Assembly: GCA_024637115.1 (NCBI GenBank)
Contig: JAGXFU010000016.1
Span: forward strand, 1-64,000
Reading direction: 5' to 3'
Source: Actinomycetes bacterium
Lineage (GTDB): Bacteria; Actinomycetota; Coriobacteriia; Anaerosomatales; JAGXFU01
Length of the DNA stretch: 64,000 bases
The notes beneath the pieces are model-generated. The model was not told the origin of the DNA, searched no databases, and saw nothing but the letters and a program-made list of their open reading frames with translations. Position numbers and translations under genes: made by a program. Positions 29,222-39,031 of the stretch are shown here, in pieces (position 1 is the stretch's first letter; the number at the start of each line of letters is the position of its first letter).

Positions 29222-29974
29222 TTAGACGAACGTCATGCCTCCGTCGACTGCAAGTGTCTGACCGGTGATATAGCTTGCATCCGACGAGGCAAGAAAGGCA
29301 ACCGCCGCTGCGACATCTTGCGGACTTCCAAAACGCTTGAGAGCGATTTCCGACTGAGCGGATTCACGGACCTTGTCGCTGAGTTCTGCCGTCATATCCG
29401 TCTCTATGAAGCCCGGGGCGACTGCATTCACTCGAACATTTCGTGAGGAGAGTTCTTTTGCAGCCGACTTCGTGAGGCCGATAACCCCCGCCTTGGCTGC
29501 GGCGTAATTGCCCTGGCCGGCATTGCCCACCAGACCTATGACAGAGGTCACGTTGACGATGGCGCCTGATCGCTGCTTGATCATGATCTTTGCGGCAGCG
29601 CGCGTGATGGCGAATACGCCTGTGAGGTTCGTATCTATCACAGCGCTCCAGTCCGCATCGGACATACGCATCAGTAGCCCGTCACGGGCGATGCCGGCAT
29701 TGTTCACAACGATATCGAGTGAACCGAACTCCTGAGCCACGCGGTGCACAAGGTCTGTGCAGGCCGTCGTATCCGATACATCGGCCTGGATAGCGATTGC
29801 GCGACCACCCGCGCTATTGATCTCATCTACGATCGCTTGCGCGGCTGACTCATTTCCCGCGTAGTTGACCACTACAGAGGCTCCATCTGCTGCGAGCCGG
29901 CGACAGATCGCTGCTCCGATGCCGCGTGATCCTCCTGTAACGAGCGCAACGCTACCGTCGAGTCGGGCCATCAC
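29222..29974 (-). CDS. fabG: 3-oxoacyl-ACP reductase
   Basis: ALVTGGSRGIGAAI, NNAGIARDGLLMRM, YAAAKAG motifs. Confidence 0.96.
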   Translation of the reverse strand: MMARLDGSVALVTGGSRGIGAAICRRLAADGASVVVNYAGNESAAQAIVDEINSAGGRAIAIQADVSDTTACTDLVHRVAQEFGSLDIVVNNAGIARDGLLMRMSDADWSAVIDTNLTGVFAITRAAAKIMIKQRSGAIVNVTSVIGLVGNAGQGNYAAAKAGVIGLTKSAAKELSSRNVRVNAVAPGFIETDMTAELSDKVRESAQSEIALKRFGSPQDVAAAVAFLASSDASYITGQTLAVDGGMTFV

Positions 29975-30882
29975 GCAACCTCCTCCATGATTCGTTCGAT
30001 ACCGGCGTCCTCGGCAGAGAGTGCCGTGATGCCTTCAACTGACCGTGCCAGGCCGCGTAGAACCGAACCCGGACCCGCTTCGAGCATCACAATGGGCCCA
30101 TCTGCGGCGATGGTCGTCATCGTCTCTGTCCAGCGAACGGGTGAGGTCATCTGCCGCGACAGACGCTCGCGAATAGTTCCGGCGTCTGTAGTCGGCGCCG
30201 GTTCGGTGTTCTGAAGCACGGGAATCGACCCATCGCGCAGTTCTGCCCCATCGAGTATCTCCTGGAACGCCGCCCGAGCCGGCTCCATCAAAGGCGAGTG
30301 GAATGGGCCGGCAACGTTCAACGGCACGACCCTTCGAGCGCCGGCCACAGCGAGCGCTGCCGAGGCAGCAGCGATGCCCTCGTGAGTCCCGGAGATGACC
30401 ATCTGGGCCGAGGAGTTGTCGTTGGCGAGCCAGACTCCGTCGAAGGAATCGACCGTCTCTCGTAGCGTCTTCGCGTCGAGACCGAGAACCGCGGCCATGG
30501 TGCCCGGGGTAGCCGCAGCAGTTGCAGCCATCAGCTTGGAGCGCTCGATAACGAGAGAAAGGCCAGCCTCTGGGGAGAACACTCCCGCCAGTGCGAGCGC
30601 GGCAAACTCGCCAAGACTGTGACCGGCGACAAAGTCCGGCTCCAGACCGGACTCAAGCAGGGCGACACCCCAACCCCAGTCCGCCAGGTAGAGCAGCGGC
30701 TGCGCCACTCGGGTGTCAGAAAGTTCTTCGACCGGACCATCGCTCGCCAGCGTGCGCAAGGGACGGCCGGAGAGCGCTTCGGCAGCATCAAGAAGGCGTT
30801 CGAACGTGTCGTTCTCCGGAACGGTATCGAGCATACCGAGTCGTTGCGAGCCTTGGCCCGGAAACACGAGAGCAGATCGCAT
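29971..30882 (-). CDS. fabD: malonyl-CoA-ACP transacylase
   Basis: ALVFPGQGSQ, GHSLGEFAALA motifs. Confidence 0.96.
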   Translation of the reverse strand: MRSALVFPGQGSQRLGMLDTVPENDTFERLLDAAEALSGRPLRTLASDGPVEELSDTRVAQPLLYLADWGWGVALLESGLEPDFVAGHSLGEFAALALAGVFSPEAGLSLVIERSKLMAATAAATPGTMAAVLGLDAKTLRETVDSFDGVWLANDNSSAQMVISGTHEGIAAASAALAVAGARRVVPLNVAGPFHSPLMEPARAAFQEILDGAELRDGSIPVLQNTEPAPTTDAGTIRERLSRQMTSPVRWTETMTTIAADGPIVMLEAGPGSVLRGLARSVEGITALSAEDAGIERIMEEVA

Positions 30883-30889
30883 CAGCCGA

Positions 30890-31840
30890 TCACTCCCCTA
30901 CAATCGACGCGGCCTGAGATCCCATCACGCGCGCGGCGTCCGACATCATGTCCTGGATGATCTCAGCTGCCGGCTGGATCGAGCACACGAGTGCCGCGGC
31001 CTGACCTGCCATGAGTGAACCCATGTTGATGTCGCCGTCGCGCATTGCCGCCGCGAGCTTGCCGGTACCGAGCGCTTCGATCTCATCGACCCGGTTCTCG
31101 CGATCAAGCTTCCCGATCTCACGCGACAGCTTGTTCTTGATTACGCGAACCGGGTGACCCGTTGAGTGCCCTGTGACTACGGTATCCCGATCCTTCGCCT
31201 TCACAATGCGGTCCTTGACGTCGGGGTGAATCGTGCACTCCTCGGCACACATGAAACGCGTGCCGACCTGGATGCCCTCGGCGCCCAGCGCGAATGCGGC
31301 GGCCACACCTCGTCCGTCGGCGATGCCTCCTGCAGCCACGACCGGAATCTCGAGCGCATCGGCGAGCTGGGGAGTGAGCACCATCGTGGTGAGTTCCCCG
31401 ATATGTCCGCCGGCTTCCATACCCTCACCTATGACGGCATCGGCTCCAATGGACTCCATGCGCTTTGCCAACGCAACGGAGGGAACGACTGTAAGCACCT
31501 TGATGTCGCGCGCCTTGAGCGCGGCCATATACTTGCCCGGGTTGCCTGCCCCGGTGGTAACCGCGTCAACGCCCTCTTCGATAACCATAGCCACGAGTTC
31601 TTCGATGTGCGGCGTAAGCAACATGAGGTTGACGCCAAAAGGTTTGTCGGTGAGCGTCTTGGCGCGTCGGATCTCATCGCGCAGAATCTCTGTGGGCATA
31701 TGCCCTGCGCCAATGATTCCGAGACCACCACCATTACTGACAGCAGCGGCAAGTTCCGCGGTGGCTGTCCACGCCATACCACCCTGAATTATGGGGTACT
31801 CAATGCCGAGCAGTTCGGTCAGTCGGGTCTTGAGGGCCAT
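30890..31840 (-). CDS. fabK: enoyl-ACP reductase II (paralog 2)
   Basis: LGIEYPIIQGGMAWTATAELAAAVSNGGGLGIIGAG, GMEAGGHIGE. Confidence 0.92.
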   Translation of the reverse strand: MALKTRLTELLGIEYPIIQGGMAWTATAELAAAVSNGGGLGIIGAGHMPTEILRDEIRRAKTLTDKPFGVNLMLLTPHIEELVAMVIEEGVDAVTTGAGNPGKYMAALKARDIKVLTVVPSVALAKRMESIGADAVIGEGMEAGGHIGELTTMVLTPQLADALEIPVVAAGGIADGRGVAAAFALGAEGIQVGTRFMCAEECTIHPDVKDRIVKAKDRDTVVTGHSTGHPVRVIKNKLSREIGKLDRENRVDEIEALGTGKLAAAMRDGDINMGSLMAGQAAALVCSIQPAAEIIQDMMSDAARVMGSQAASIVGE

Positions 31841-31841
31841 G

Positions 31842-32846
31842 TTAGTCCTCCTTGTTTGCATGAGGGAGGGTCCACGTGATGACTGCGGCCCCCCATGTGA
31901 GACCTGCGCCGAACGCTACGAGTGCCATCGTGTTGCCCACTGCGAGTCGCCCGCTAGTATACAGCTCGTCCAGCGCAAGCGGAATCGTGGCTGCAGAGGT
32001 GTTTCCGGTGCGAGCAATATTGGAGAACACGCGCTCAGAAGGCATTCCCAAACGCTCCGCAGCAGCGTCGATGATGCGCTGATTCGCCTGATGCGGAACG
32101 AGCCAGTCGAGTTCTTCGATCGACATCCCGGATGCCTCAAGCGCCTCAGTGGTGACACGCGGTACCACACGAACAGCGAACTTGAACACTTCGTTGCCGC
32201 TCATCTTGAGGTAGTGATCGTGGGCCTCGATGCGCTCGACGGTCGCCGGAGCGGCGCTTCCGCCGGCGGGAACCTTGAGCATATCGGCTCCCGAGCCATC
32301 GGCTCCCAGAACGATGCCGCGTACTCCCGGCTCAGCGCCTGCCTGGAGAACCACGGCCCCGGCGCCATCGCCGAACAACACACACGTTCCGCGATCAGTG
32401 AAGTCTACATAGCGGGTGAGCGCATCAGCGCCGATCACAAGCACCGTACGGGTACGACCCGACTCGATGCTCGCAACCGCAGCCTGAAGGGCGTAGACGA
32501 ACCCTGTGCACGCCGCGTTGATGTCATAAGCGGGGCATGTGAGCCCCATCTTCTTCTGCGCCAGGCACGCGGTCGACGGAAACAGCATGTCCGGCGTTGA
32601 CGTGGCCACGATGATCAGGTCCACATCCGCCTTCGAGATCCCGGAAGATACGAGTGCGCGTTCGCCGGCGAGAGCCGCCAGATCGCTTGTGGCTTCGTCG
32701 TCGGCGGCGAGATGACGTTCTTGAATGCCGGTGCGCGAAACGATCCATTCGTCGTTGGTGTCCACCATCCGCTCAAGATCCGTGTTAGAGAGAATTCGCT
32801 CAGGCAGATACGATCCGACCCCAACGATATGTGCGTACATCGGCAT
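31842..32846 (-). CDS. fabH: beta-ketoacyl-ACP synthase III
   Basis: IVGVGSYLPERILSN, DINAACTGFVYAL (Cys), VPHQANQRI, GNTSAATIPLAL. Confidence 0.96.
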   Translation of the reverse strand: MPMYAHIVGVGSYLPERILSNTDLERMVDTNDEWIVSRTGIQERHLAADDEATSDLAALAGERALVSSGISKADVDLIIVATSTPDMLFPSTACLAQKKMGLTCPAYDINAACTGFVYALQAAVASIESGRTRTVLVIGADALTRYVDFTDRGTCVLFGDGAGAVVLQAGAEPGVRGIVLGADGSGADMLKVPAGGSAAPATVERIEAHDHYLKMSGNEVFKFAVRVVPRVTTEALEASGMSIEELDWLVPHQANQRIIDAAAERLGMPSERVFSNIARTGNTSAATIPLALDELYTSGRLAVGNTMALVAFGAGLTWGAAVITWTLPHANKED

Positions 32847-32941
32847 GCGGATACCCGGCTCCTCGTAATCACGATTGGTCGGCGGAAGTGTCCGAGTAGT
32901 GTACACAGGACGGACGTGTCACGAAAGAGTGAACTCGATCC

Positions 32942-33937
32942 CTACGGGGCGATGGTTTCCGCGATTCGCTGCGTGAGCTGCCCGCGGACTGCCTGCGCCG
33001 AGACTCTAATCGCCGAGGAAACCGCGCGGCCGGTCGATGAACCGTGTCCGATGATGCTCACTCCGTTGATGCCCAGGAGCGGAGCTCCGCCGTATGCATC
33101 CGGGTCGAGTCGATCCTTTAGTTCGGCGAACGGTCCACGCATCGTGGCCGCGGCGAGTTTTGTGAAGGGAGTAGCCATCATGGCGTCCTTGACCTGACCA
33201 AGCAGTGACTTCGATACGCCCTCAAGCAGCTTCAGGGCGACATTGCCCGTGAAGCCATCGGTAACGATCACGTCGGCCGCACCGGTCGGAATGTCGCGAC
33301 CCTCGACGTTACCAATGAATCCCGTGAGGCTCTCTGTCATGAGCGCGTGCGATTCAATGGCGAGTTGCGATCCTTTGGTGGACTCCTCGCCGATATTGAG
33401 AAGGGCAATGCGAGGTTCGCTTACCCCTAAGACGATCTTGGCGTATGCCGCACCCATCTTGCCGAACTGCAGGAGGTTCTCCGGTTTGCAGTCAGCGTTG
33501 GCTCCGACATCGAGCAGGACCACCGGCGGCCCGGAGGTGGGAATCACCGTGGCGATCGCAGGGCGGGATACGCCTTTGATGCGACCGGTTATGAGTGTCG
33601 CCGCTGCCATGCAGGCACCGGTCGATCCGGCTGAGAAGAACGCATCGGCGACTCCGTCGCGAACGAGCCGTGCGCCGACAACGATGGAGGAATCCTTCTT
33701 TGTCCGCACCGCACTCGCCGGATGATCATCCATCAGAATCGTCTCGGTGGTGACCACTGCCGTGCAGCGTGTATGGGAGTCAGCGAACGATTCGACCACA
33801 TTCGCGTCTCCCGTGATGATCACCTCGAGGTCCGAATCGTTCGCGAGCGCGTCGGCGACTCCCTCGAGCACAGCAGCCGGCGCATGGTCACCGCCCATTG
33901 CGTCGACGGCAACAACTACGCGATCGGTACTCGTCAT
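32942..33937 (-). CDS. plsX: phosphate acyltransferase PlsX
   Basis: VAVDAMGGDHAP, DVGANADCKPENLLQF. Confidence 0.96.
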   Translation of the reverse strand: MTSTDRVVVAVDAMGGDHAPAAVLEGVADALANDSDLEVIITGDANVVESFADSHTRCTAVVTTETILMDDHPASAVRTKKDSSIVVGARLVRDGVADAFFSAGSTGACMAAATLITGRIKGVSRPAIATVIPTSGPPVVLLDVGANADCKPENLLQFGKMGAAYAKIVLGVSEPRIALLNIGEESTKGSQLAIESHALMTESLTGFIGNVEGRDIPTGAADVIVTDGFTGNVALKLLEGVSKSLLGQVKDAMMATPFTKLAAATMRGPFAELKDRLDPDAYGGAPLLGINGVSIIGHGSSTGRAVSSAIRVSAQAVRGQLTQRIAETIAP

Positions 33938-33964
33938 CGATTCTCCCGGGACTCTGTCGGCAAC

Positions 33965-35029
33965 TCAGTCACCAAAGGCTTGAGCAACCAGCGCATCAAC
34001 ATCGATCGCGGTCGCAAACATCTCGCGTATTCTATCAGCCTTGCCCGGGTCGTGAAGTCGGACTTTGCCAAGAAGCGTCTCCATCTTTTCAACGGCAGAC
34101 AGTGTGTCCATTCCAACGAGCACCATGGGCACCCCGAGTTCCTCGGCACGCGAAAGCACGAGCGACGCGGGCGGCAGGTTTCCGGTCAGGATGATGCAGC
34201 GCGTGTTCGTCTCAAGCGCGGCGAGCTGCACATCCGAGCGATCCCCGCCCGTGATGACCGCCTTGTTCGCACGCCTGCGAAAGAGTCGGAGCGCCTTTTC
34301 CTGACCCATTGCGCCGACCATGAACGACTCAACACGCGTCTCAAGGTTCGCGTCGGCCGACAGGACTGTCCCTCCCAGTGCCTCGACGATCTCGGAAACA
34401 GTGACCGACGAGAGCATAGGGTCGGATTCGATGACGCCTGCCACCGGTACGGAGCATCGCTCGAGGTACGGACGCATCGACCCGTTCACGAAATCAATCA
34501 TCGATTCGTGAACCGCATTGAACACGACACCGAGGAGTCGATCGCCCAGACAATCCTTTGCCCAGATGATCTCATCCGGGAGATCCACGCGGTGTTGACG
34601 GTCAACGAGCAGCACCTGCGCGTCGAACTCCTCTGCGAGGGCGCACAGATTCAGACCCAGCGTTCGTCCCTGACCGAGATTGCTCGGACCCTCGACGACC
34701 ATGACGTCGTGTTCCTCAGACAGTCCCAGAAATGCCGAGGAGACCTGTGATCTGGCACTCGAATCACCGTTCGCGAGCACGGTCTCTATCAAGGCGCGCG
34801 ACTCGACGACGGGACATATGAGGTCCAGCGCTCCGCCTATGTGTGCCGCGCGAGCGATGTAGGCGGCATCGGCGTCGGTTGAGACCCCATCGACGGTCAC
34901 AGGCATGGTGCCATATGGTTTGAAGTATCCGGCATGCACTCCCCGCTCGCGAAGCAGTTCGAGCAGCGCGAGCACGATCCCGCTCTTGCCCGCGTACGGA
35001 GCGGTCGATGCCACGATGAGCGTCTTCAT
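33965..35029 (-). CDS. BioD-like P-loop + DRTGG domain protein (phosphotransacetylase N-terminal-type, no Pta catalytic domain)
   Basis: N-term ASTAPYAGKSGIVLALLE; C-term ITGGDRSDVQLAALETNTRCIILTGNLPPASLVLSRAEELGVPMVLV. Confidence 0.82.
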   Translation of the reverse strand: MKTLIVASTAPYAGKSGIVLALLELLRERGVHAGYFKPYGTMPVTVDGVSTDADAAYIARAAHIGGALDLICPVVESRALIETVLANGDSSARSQVSSAFLGLSEEHDVMVVEGPSNLGQGRTLGLNLCALAEEFDAQVLLVDRQHRVDLPDEIIWAKDCLGDRLLGVVFNAVHESMIDFVNGSMRPYLERCSVPVAGVIESDPMLSSVTVSEIVEALGGTVLSADANLETRVESFMVGAMGQEKALRLFRRRANKAVITGGDRSDVQLAALETNTRCIILTGNLPPASLVLSRAEELGVPMVLVGMDTLSAVEKMETLLGKVRLHDPGKADRIREMFATAIDVDALVAQAFGD

Positions 35030-37125
35030 TCTTGGCCTCCGATACCGATACGAATGTCTGCAGCAATGGCGCCTTCGCCGCTGTCGCCAACCATCAAAGG
35101 ATTGATGTCGAGTTCAACGATCTCCGGGAAGTCCGAGACGAGGGTCGAGATCCGCACGAGTACATCAGCGATCGCGTCCAGATCTGCAGGCTTCTGCCCA
35201 CGAGAACCCGCAAGAAGTCTGAACCCGCGGATCTCTGAGATCATCTCGCGCGCCTCCGGCTGGTCGAGTGGCGCGAGTCGGAAGGTTACGTCCTTGAGCA
35301 CCTCCACATACACCCCGCCAAGGCCGAACATGACCAGAGGTCCGAACTGCATGTCCCGATTAACGCCTACGATGACCTCGCGCTTCCCCTGAAGCATCTC
35401 CTGGATATGAAGACCGTCGATCACTGCATCAGGAGCGTAGCTGCGGGCTTTTCCGAGGATAGTCTCGTAGGCGTTGGCCAACTCCTGCGGAGTGTCGATA
35501 CCGACTGCGATTCCACCGATGTCTGACTTGTGAAGAATGTCCGGACTTGAGATCTTGGCCACGACCGGGTACCCGATATCCTTGGCAAAGGCGTGTGCGC
35601 TCGCAAGATCTTGAGCGACGAAGCCTCGCGGTACCGAGATGCCGTATGCGGTCGCAATCGTTGACGCGCTCTCCTCGGTAATGAACGTGTGCCGCTTGGA
35701 GTGCGCGTCGGCAATGAGACGAGCGACTGTGTCGCGATCGCGTTCGAACGTGGGCGGTGTGATATCCGGACGCTCAAGGTGCCGGCTGTAGCTTCCCATG
35801 GCACCAAGGACCGCAACCGCTTGCTCCGGGAACGCATACACCGGGATATCGCCGTCGCGCAGAATGGTGCGCGCCTCGGCAACGCTGTGTCCTCCCATGA
35901 ATGACGCGATGGTCGTTATCGATGTCTTTGAGACGCGGTCCGCCAGCAGTCGGGCTGTCGAGGAAGGATCCGTCATTGCCTGTGGCGTGAGAATCACGAG
36001 CACTGCCCGAATGTTGGGGTCCAGGTAGAGGGCATCAAGCGCCGCTCCGTAGCGTTCCGGTTCAGCATCACCCAGGATGTCCACCGGATTGTAGAGGGCA
36101 GCAGCGTCCGGAAGGGTTGCTCGAAGGCGCTCAAGCGTGTCGTTCTCAAGCGATGCCAGTGCGATCCCCGCCCGCTCACACGCATCCGTAGCCAGTACGG
36201 CAGGGCCACCGGCATTGGTAAGGATAGCAACGCCTTGCCCGGCCGGAAGCGGCTGACGCGAGAGCGCGGTCGCGAGATCGAACAACTCTTGAACTGTGTG
36301 GGCGCGCATGACGCCGGTGCGGTGAAACGCCGCATCATACGCCGCCTCGGATCCTGCGAGACTCCCGGTATGCGAGGAGACGGCGCGCGCGCCCGCATCT
36401 GAGCCGCCCGACTTGAGCGCAATGACGGGCTTGTGGCGAGTAACGCGCGATGCGGCCTCAAGAAAGGCAGTACCACTCGCAACAGACTCCAGGTAGGCAA
36501 CGATGACCTTTACAGACTCATCGTCCGCCCAGGCCGAAAGCAGGTCAGCCTCAGAAAGGTCGGCGCGATTTCCAAGGGATACAAAGTGCGAGAGCCCCAG
36601 ATCTTCGCTTCCCGCCCAGTCCAGGATGGCCGTACCGAGTGCGCCGGATTGGGACATGAATGCGATATGACCCGTTGGAGGCATGGTGCCCGCAAATGAG
36701 GCGTTCAGTTGAGATTCGGTCGCAATGAGGCCGAGGCAGTTCGGTCCGAGCAGCCGTATGCCGTGGGCGCTGGCCCGTGCCAGCACATCACGCTCAAGCG
36801 CACCTCCGGCGGGGCCGCTCTCCTTGAATCCCGCTGAGATCACGATTACCGACGTGATGCCTGCGACTCCGCACTCATCGATGATGTCTGCGACTGCCGG
36901 AGCAGGAACAACGATCACGGCCAGTTCGGGTACCTCGGGTAACGACGCGATATCCGGGTAGCAGCGATGGCCGTGAATCTCATTCGCACGCGGATTCACC
37001 GGGTATACCGTTCCCGGATAGCCTGCGTCGAGAAGATTGTCGAAAACGAAGTGGCCGACCTTGCCCTCAGAACGGGCAACGCCGACCACAGCTATTGCGC
37101 TAGGTTGAAAAAACCCTTCGAGCAC
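35026..37125 (-). CDS. acetate--CoA ligase (ADP-forming), fused alpha/beta
   Basis: CoA-binding (FFQPSAIAVVGVARSEGKVGHFVFDNLL..YPVNPRANEI), SSHTGSLAGSEAAYDAAFHRTG, C-term ATP-grasp (GYPVVAKISSPDILHKSDIGGI). Confidence 0.92.
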   Translation of the reverse strand: MLEGFFQPSAIAVVGVARSEGKVGHFVFDNLLDAGYPGTVYPVNPRANEIHGHRCYPDIASLPEVPELAVIVVPAPAVADIIDECGVAGITSVIVISAGFKESGPAGGALERDVLARASAHGIRLLGPNCLGLIATESQLNASFAGTMPPTGHIAFMSQSGALGTAILDWAGSEDLGLSHFVSLGNRADLSEADLLSAWADDESVKVIVAYLESVASGTAFLEAASRVTRHKPVIALKSGGSDAGARAVSSHTGSLAGSEAAYDAAFHRTGVMRAHTVQELFDLATALSRQPLPAGQGVAILTNAGGPAVLATDACERAGIALASLENDTLERLRATLPDAAALYNPVDILGDAEPERYGAALDALYLDPNIRAVLVILTPQAMTDPSSTARLLADRVSKTSITTIASFMGGHSVAEARTILRDGDIPVYAFPEQAVAVLGAMGSYSRHLERPDITPPTFERDRDTVARLIADAHSKRHTFITEESASTIATAYGISVPRGFVAQDLASAHAFAKDIGYPVVAKISSPDILHKSDIGGIAVGIDTPQELANAYETILGKARSYAPDAVIDGLHIQEMLQGKREVIVGVNRDMQFGPLVMFGLGGVYVEVLKDVTFRLAPLDQPEAREMISEIRGFRLLAGSRGQKPADLDAIADVLVRISTLVSDFPEIVELDINPLMVGDSGEGAIAADIRIGIGGQE

Positions 37126-37176
37126 GTGGACCGTTCGCCTCCCCGACTTGGCCGGTCCGTTTATGCTTCGCCGACG

Positions 37177-37353
37177 CTAGTCAGTCTCGATGACTTCCTT
37201 ACCGTTGTAATACCCACACTCGCCGCATACGCGATGGGGGACCTTGGGCTGGTGGCACTGCGGACACACTGACTTGGCGGGCGCCTCGATCTGGTGCTGC
37301 GCTCGACGGGTGTCACGCCTGGTGCGAGAAGTTTTCCTCTTAGGGACGGGCAT
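37177..37353 (-). CDS. rpmF: 50S ribosomal protein L32
   Basis: MPVPKRKTSRTRRDTRRAQ.. CPQCHQPKVPHRVCGECGYYNGKEV; start at 37353. Confidence 0.95.
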   Translation of the reverse strand: MPVPKRKTSRTRRDTRRAQHQIEAPAKSVCPQCHQPKVPHRVCGECGYYNGKEVIETD

Positions 37354-37374
37354 CGCGCCTACTCCTTCTTTCGG

Positions 37375-37395
37375 ACGCAACCCGGAGGGTTGCGT
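37375..37395. promoter_or_regulatory. 9-bp hairpin with 3-nt loop upstream of rpmF
   Basis: ACGCAACCC-gga-GGGTTGCGT. Confidence 0.5.
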
Positions 37396-37511
37396 ATAGC
37401 TTCAGATTCCGGCGACCAACGCTCAGGTCGCACGGGGACGGATGATACCACAGGTCAATGCCCGCTGTGTACAGTTCTATCAGGCGAGATGCGCCAAAAG
37501 CCTATCTGCGG

Positions 37512-38069
37512 CTACTCGTGGCTCTCGACATCCGACTCGGAGAACATACCCTTTAGTGCCGCGAAAGGACCGCCCTCAGGTGTCTCCTCGGGACATGCGC
37601 ACGTACCCTCGTTGAGATTCGCTCCGCACCTGGTGCAGATCCCGGCACATTCCTTCGCATGCAGAGGAGCAAAGGGAAGCTCCAGACGTATCGCGCTCTC
37701 AATCGCTCGCGACAGGTCGAGGATGCCATCCCCTATCGGCTCCCATTCTTGCTCGTCAGGGAGTTCCTCTGCCTTATCGGGGGTCGTGTACAGACCCTCG
37801 ACGTCGGAGGAGAGTTCGAGCTCGAAACTCTCCAGACATCTCGAGCAGTCGGTTATCAGTCTCGCGGTGACGGTCCCCGTGAGAATGACACCATCGCCAG
37901 CGTTGATGATATGACCCACCACGTGTGCCGGCGCCGCCGATGTGAAGGTCGTATCCCCGGAAACAAGCACACCGGGATCGACAAAGGCGTCGACCTCGAT
38001 CTGTGTGGCGCGTTCACCAAGGATGTCGGCGATATCGACTTTGAGAGGTTCCATCGGTTCACCACGCAC
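37512..38069 (-). CDS. YceD/DUF177 family protein
   Basis: upstream of rpmF; C-term CAGICTRCGANLNEGTCAC typical of DUF177; ATG alternative at 38054. Confidence 0.85.
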   Translation of the reverse strand: MRGEPMEPLKVDIADILGERATQIEVDAFVDPGVLVSGDTTFTSAAPAHVVGHIINAGDGVILTGTVTARLITDCSRCLESFELELSSDVEGLYTTPDKAEELPDEQEWEPIGDGILDLSRAIESAIRLELPFAPLHAKECAGICTRCGANLNEGTCACPEETPEGGPFAALKGMFSESDVESHE

Positions 38070-38527
38070 TACTGGCGTTGTCCGACCTTGCCCTGCAAGC
38101 GATCCCGTCCGCGCTGGACAGCGGTCAGCAACTTGCCAAGGTTCACCTCGAGATTTGCGAGCATCTCGTCCGCATAGTCTTCGGCGCCCAGACGAATCTC
38201 GCGCTCCTTGTTGCGCGCATCGTCAAGGATTGCCGCGGCCTGCTGTTCGGACATCTTGACGATCTCCTGGTCGCTGGCTATCGACTGCGCACGTTCGCGG
38301 GCTTCTTCCAGGATACGGTTGGCCTCTTTCTCGGCCTCCTCGAGCATCTCCTGGCGTTCTTTGACGATCCAACGAGCCTGTTTGAGTTCATCGGGGAACT
38401 GCGCACGAATCTCATCGATAATCTCATAGACCTTCTCGGGATCGACCATCTTCGTACTCCCGAACGGCAAGGATCGCCCGTTATCAACGAGCTCCTCGAT
38501 CCGATCTATCAAGGCCATGATGTCCAT
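38069..38527 (-). CDS. coiled-coil protein (Rv2927c/DivIVA-like actinobacterial family)
   Basis: Glu/Lys/Ala-rich helix; position between DUF177-rpmF and coaD. Confidence 0.65.
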   Translation of the reverse strand: MDIMALIDRIEELVDNGRSLPFGSTKMVDPEKVYEIIDEIRAQFPDELKQARWIVKERQEMLEEAEKEANRILEEARERAQSIASDQEIVKMSEQQAAAILDDARNKEREIRLGAEDYADEMLANLEVNLGKLLTAVQRGRDRLQGKVGQRQ

Positions 38528-38539
38528 GAACGTCCTCCT

Positions 38540-39031
38540 CTAGTGGCTTCGAGCCAAGCGTTGCCTGAGTGCGTCGTGTACTACGTCTGGCACGAGTCCT
38601 TTGACCGACCCACCGTGCCTGGCGATCTCTTTGACCGCCGAGGAACTCAAATACATATAGTCCGGAATCGCCATGATGAACATCGTCTCGATCTTGCGAT
38701 CGAGGCGGTAGTTCAGTTGTGCCATTTGGAACTCACGTTCGAAATCCGTGACGGCTCTCAGACCCTTGATGATCACCGTCGCTTCGATCTCATGTGCGAA
38801 GTCCACCAATAGGGTATCAAAAGGCCGCACTGTTACGTTAGTCAGGTGTTTGGTTGCTTCTTCTACAAAGCTTACGCGCTCTGCCGCAGAAAAGAGCGGA
38901 CCCCCACCTTTGTCAGGGCTGAGAGCAACCCCGACCACAAGATCATCCAGTATCCCTGCCGCGCGTTCAATGATGTCGAGGTGGCCGGATGTGAGCGGGT
39001 CGAACGTGCCTGGGCACAGTCCACGCTTCAT
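38540..39031 (-). CDS. coaD: pantetheine-phosphate adenylyltransferase
   Basis: GLCPGTFDPLTSGHLDIIERA, YMYLSSSAVKEIARHGGSV. Confidence 0.96.
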   Translation of the reverse strand: MKRGLCPGTFDPLTSGHLDIIERAAGILDDLVVGVALSPDKGGGPLFSAAERVSFVEEATKHLTNVTVRPFDTLLVDFAHEIEATVIIKGLRAVTDFEREFQMAQLNYRLDRKIETMFIMAIPDYMYLSSSAVKEIARHGGSVKGLVPDVVHDALRQRLARSH

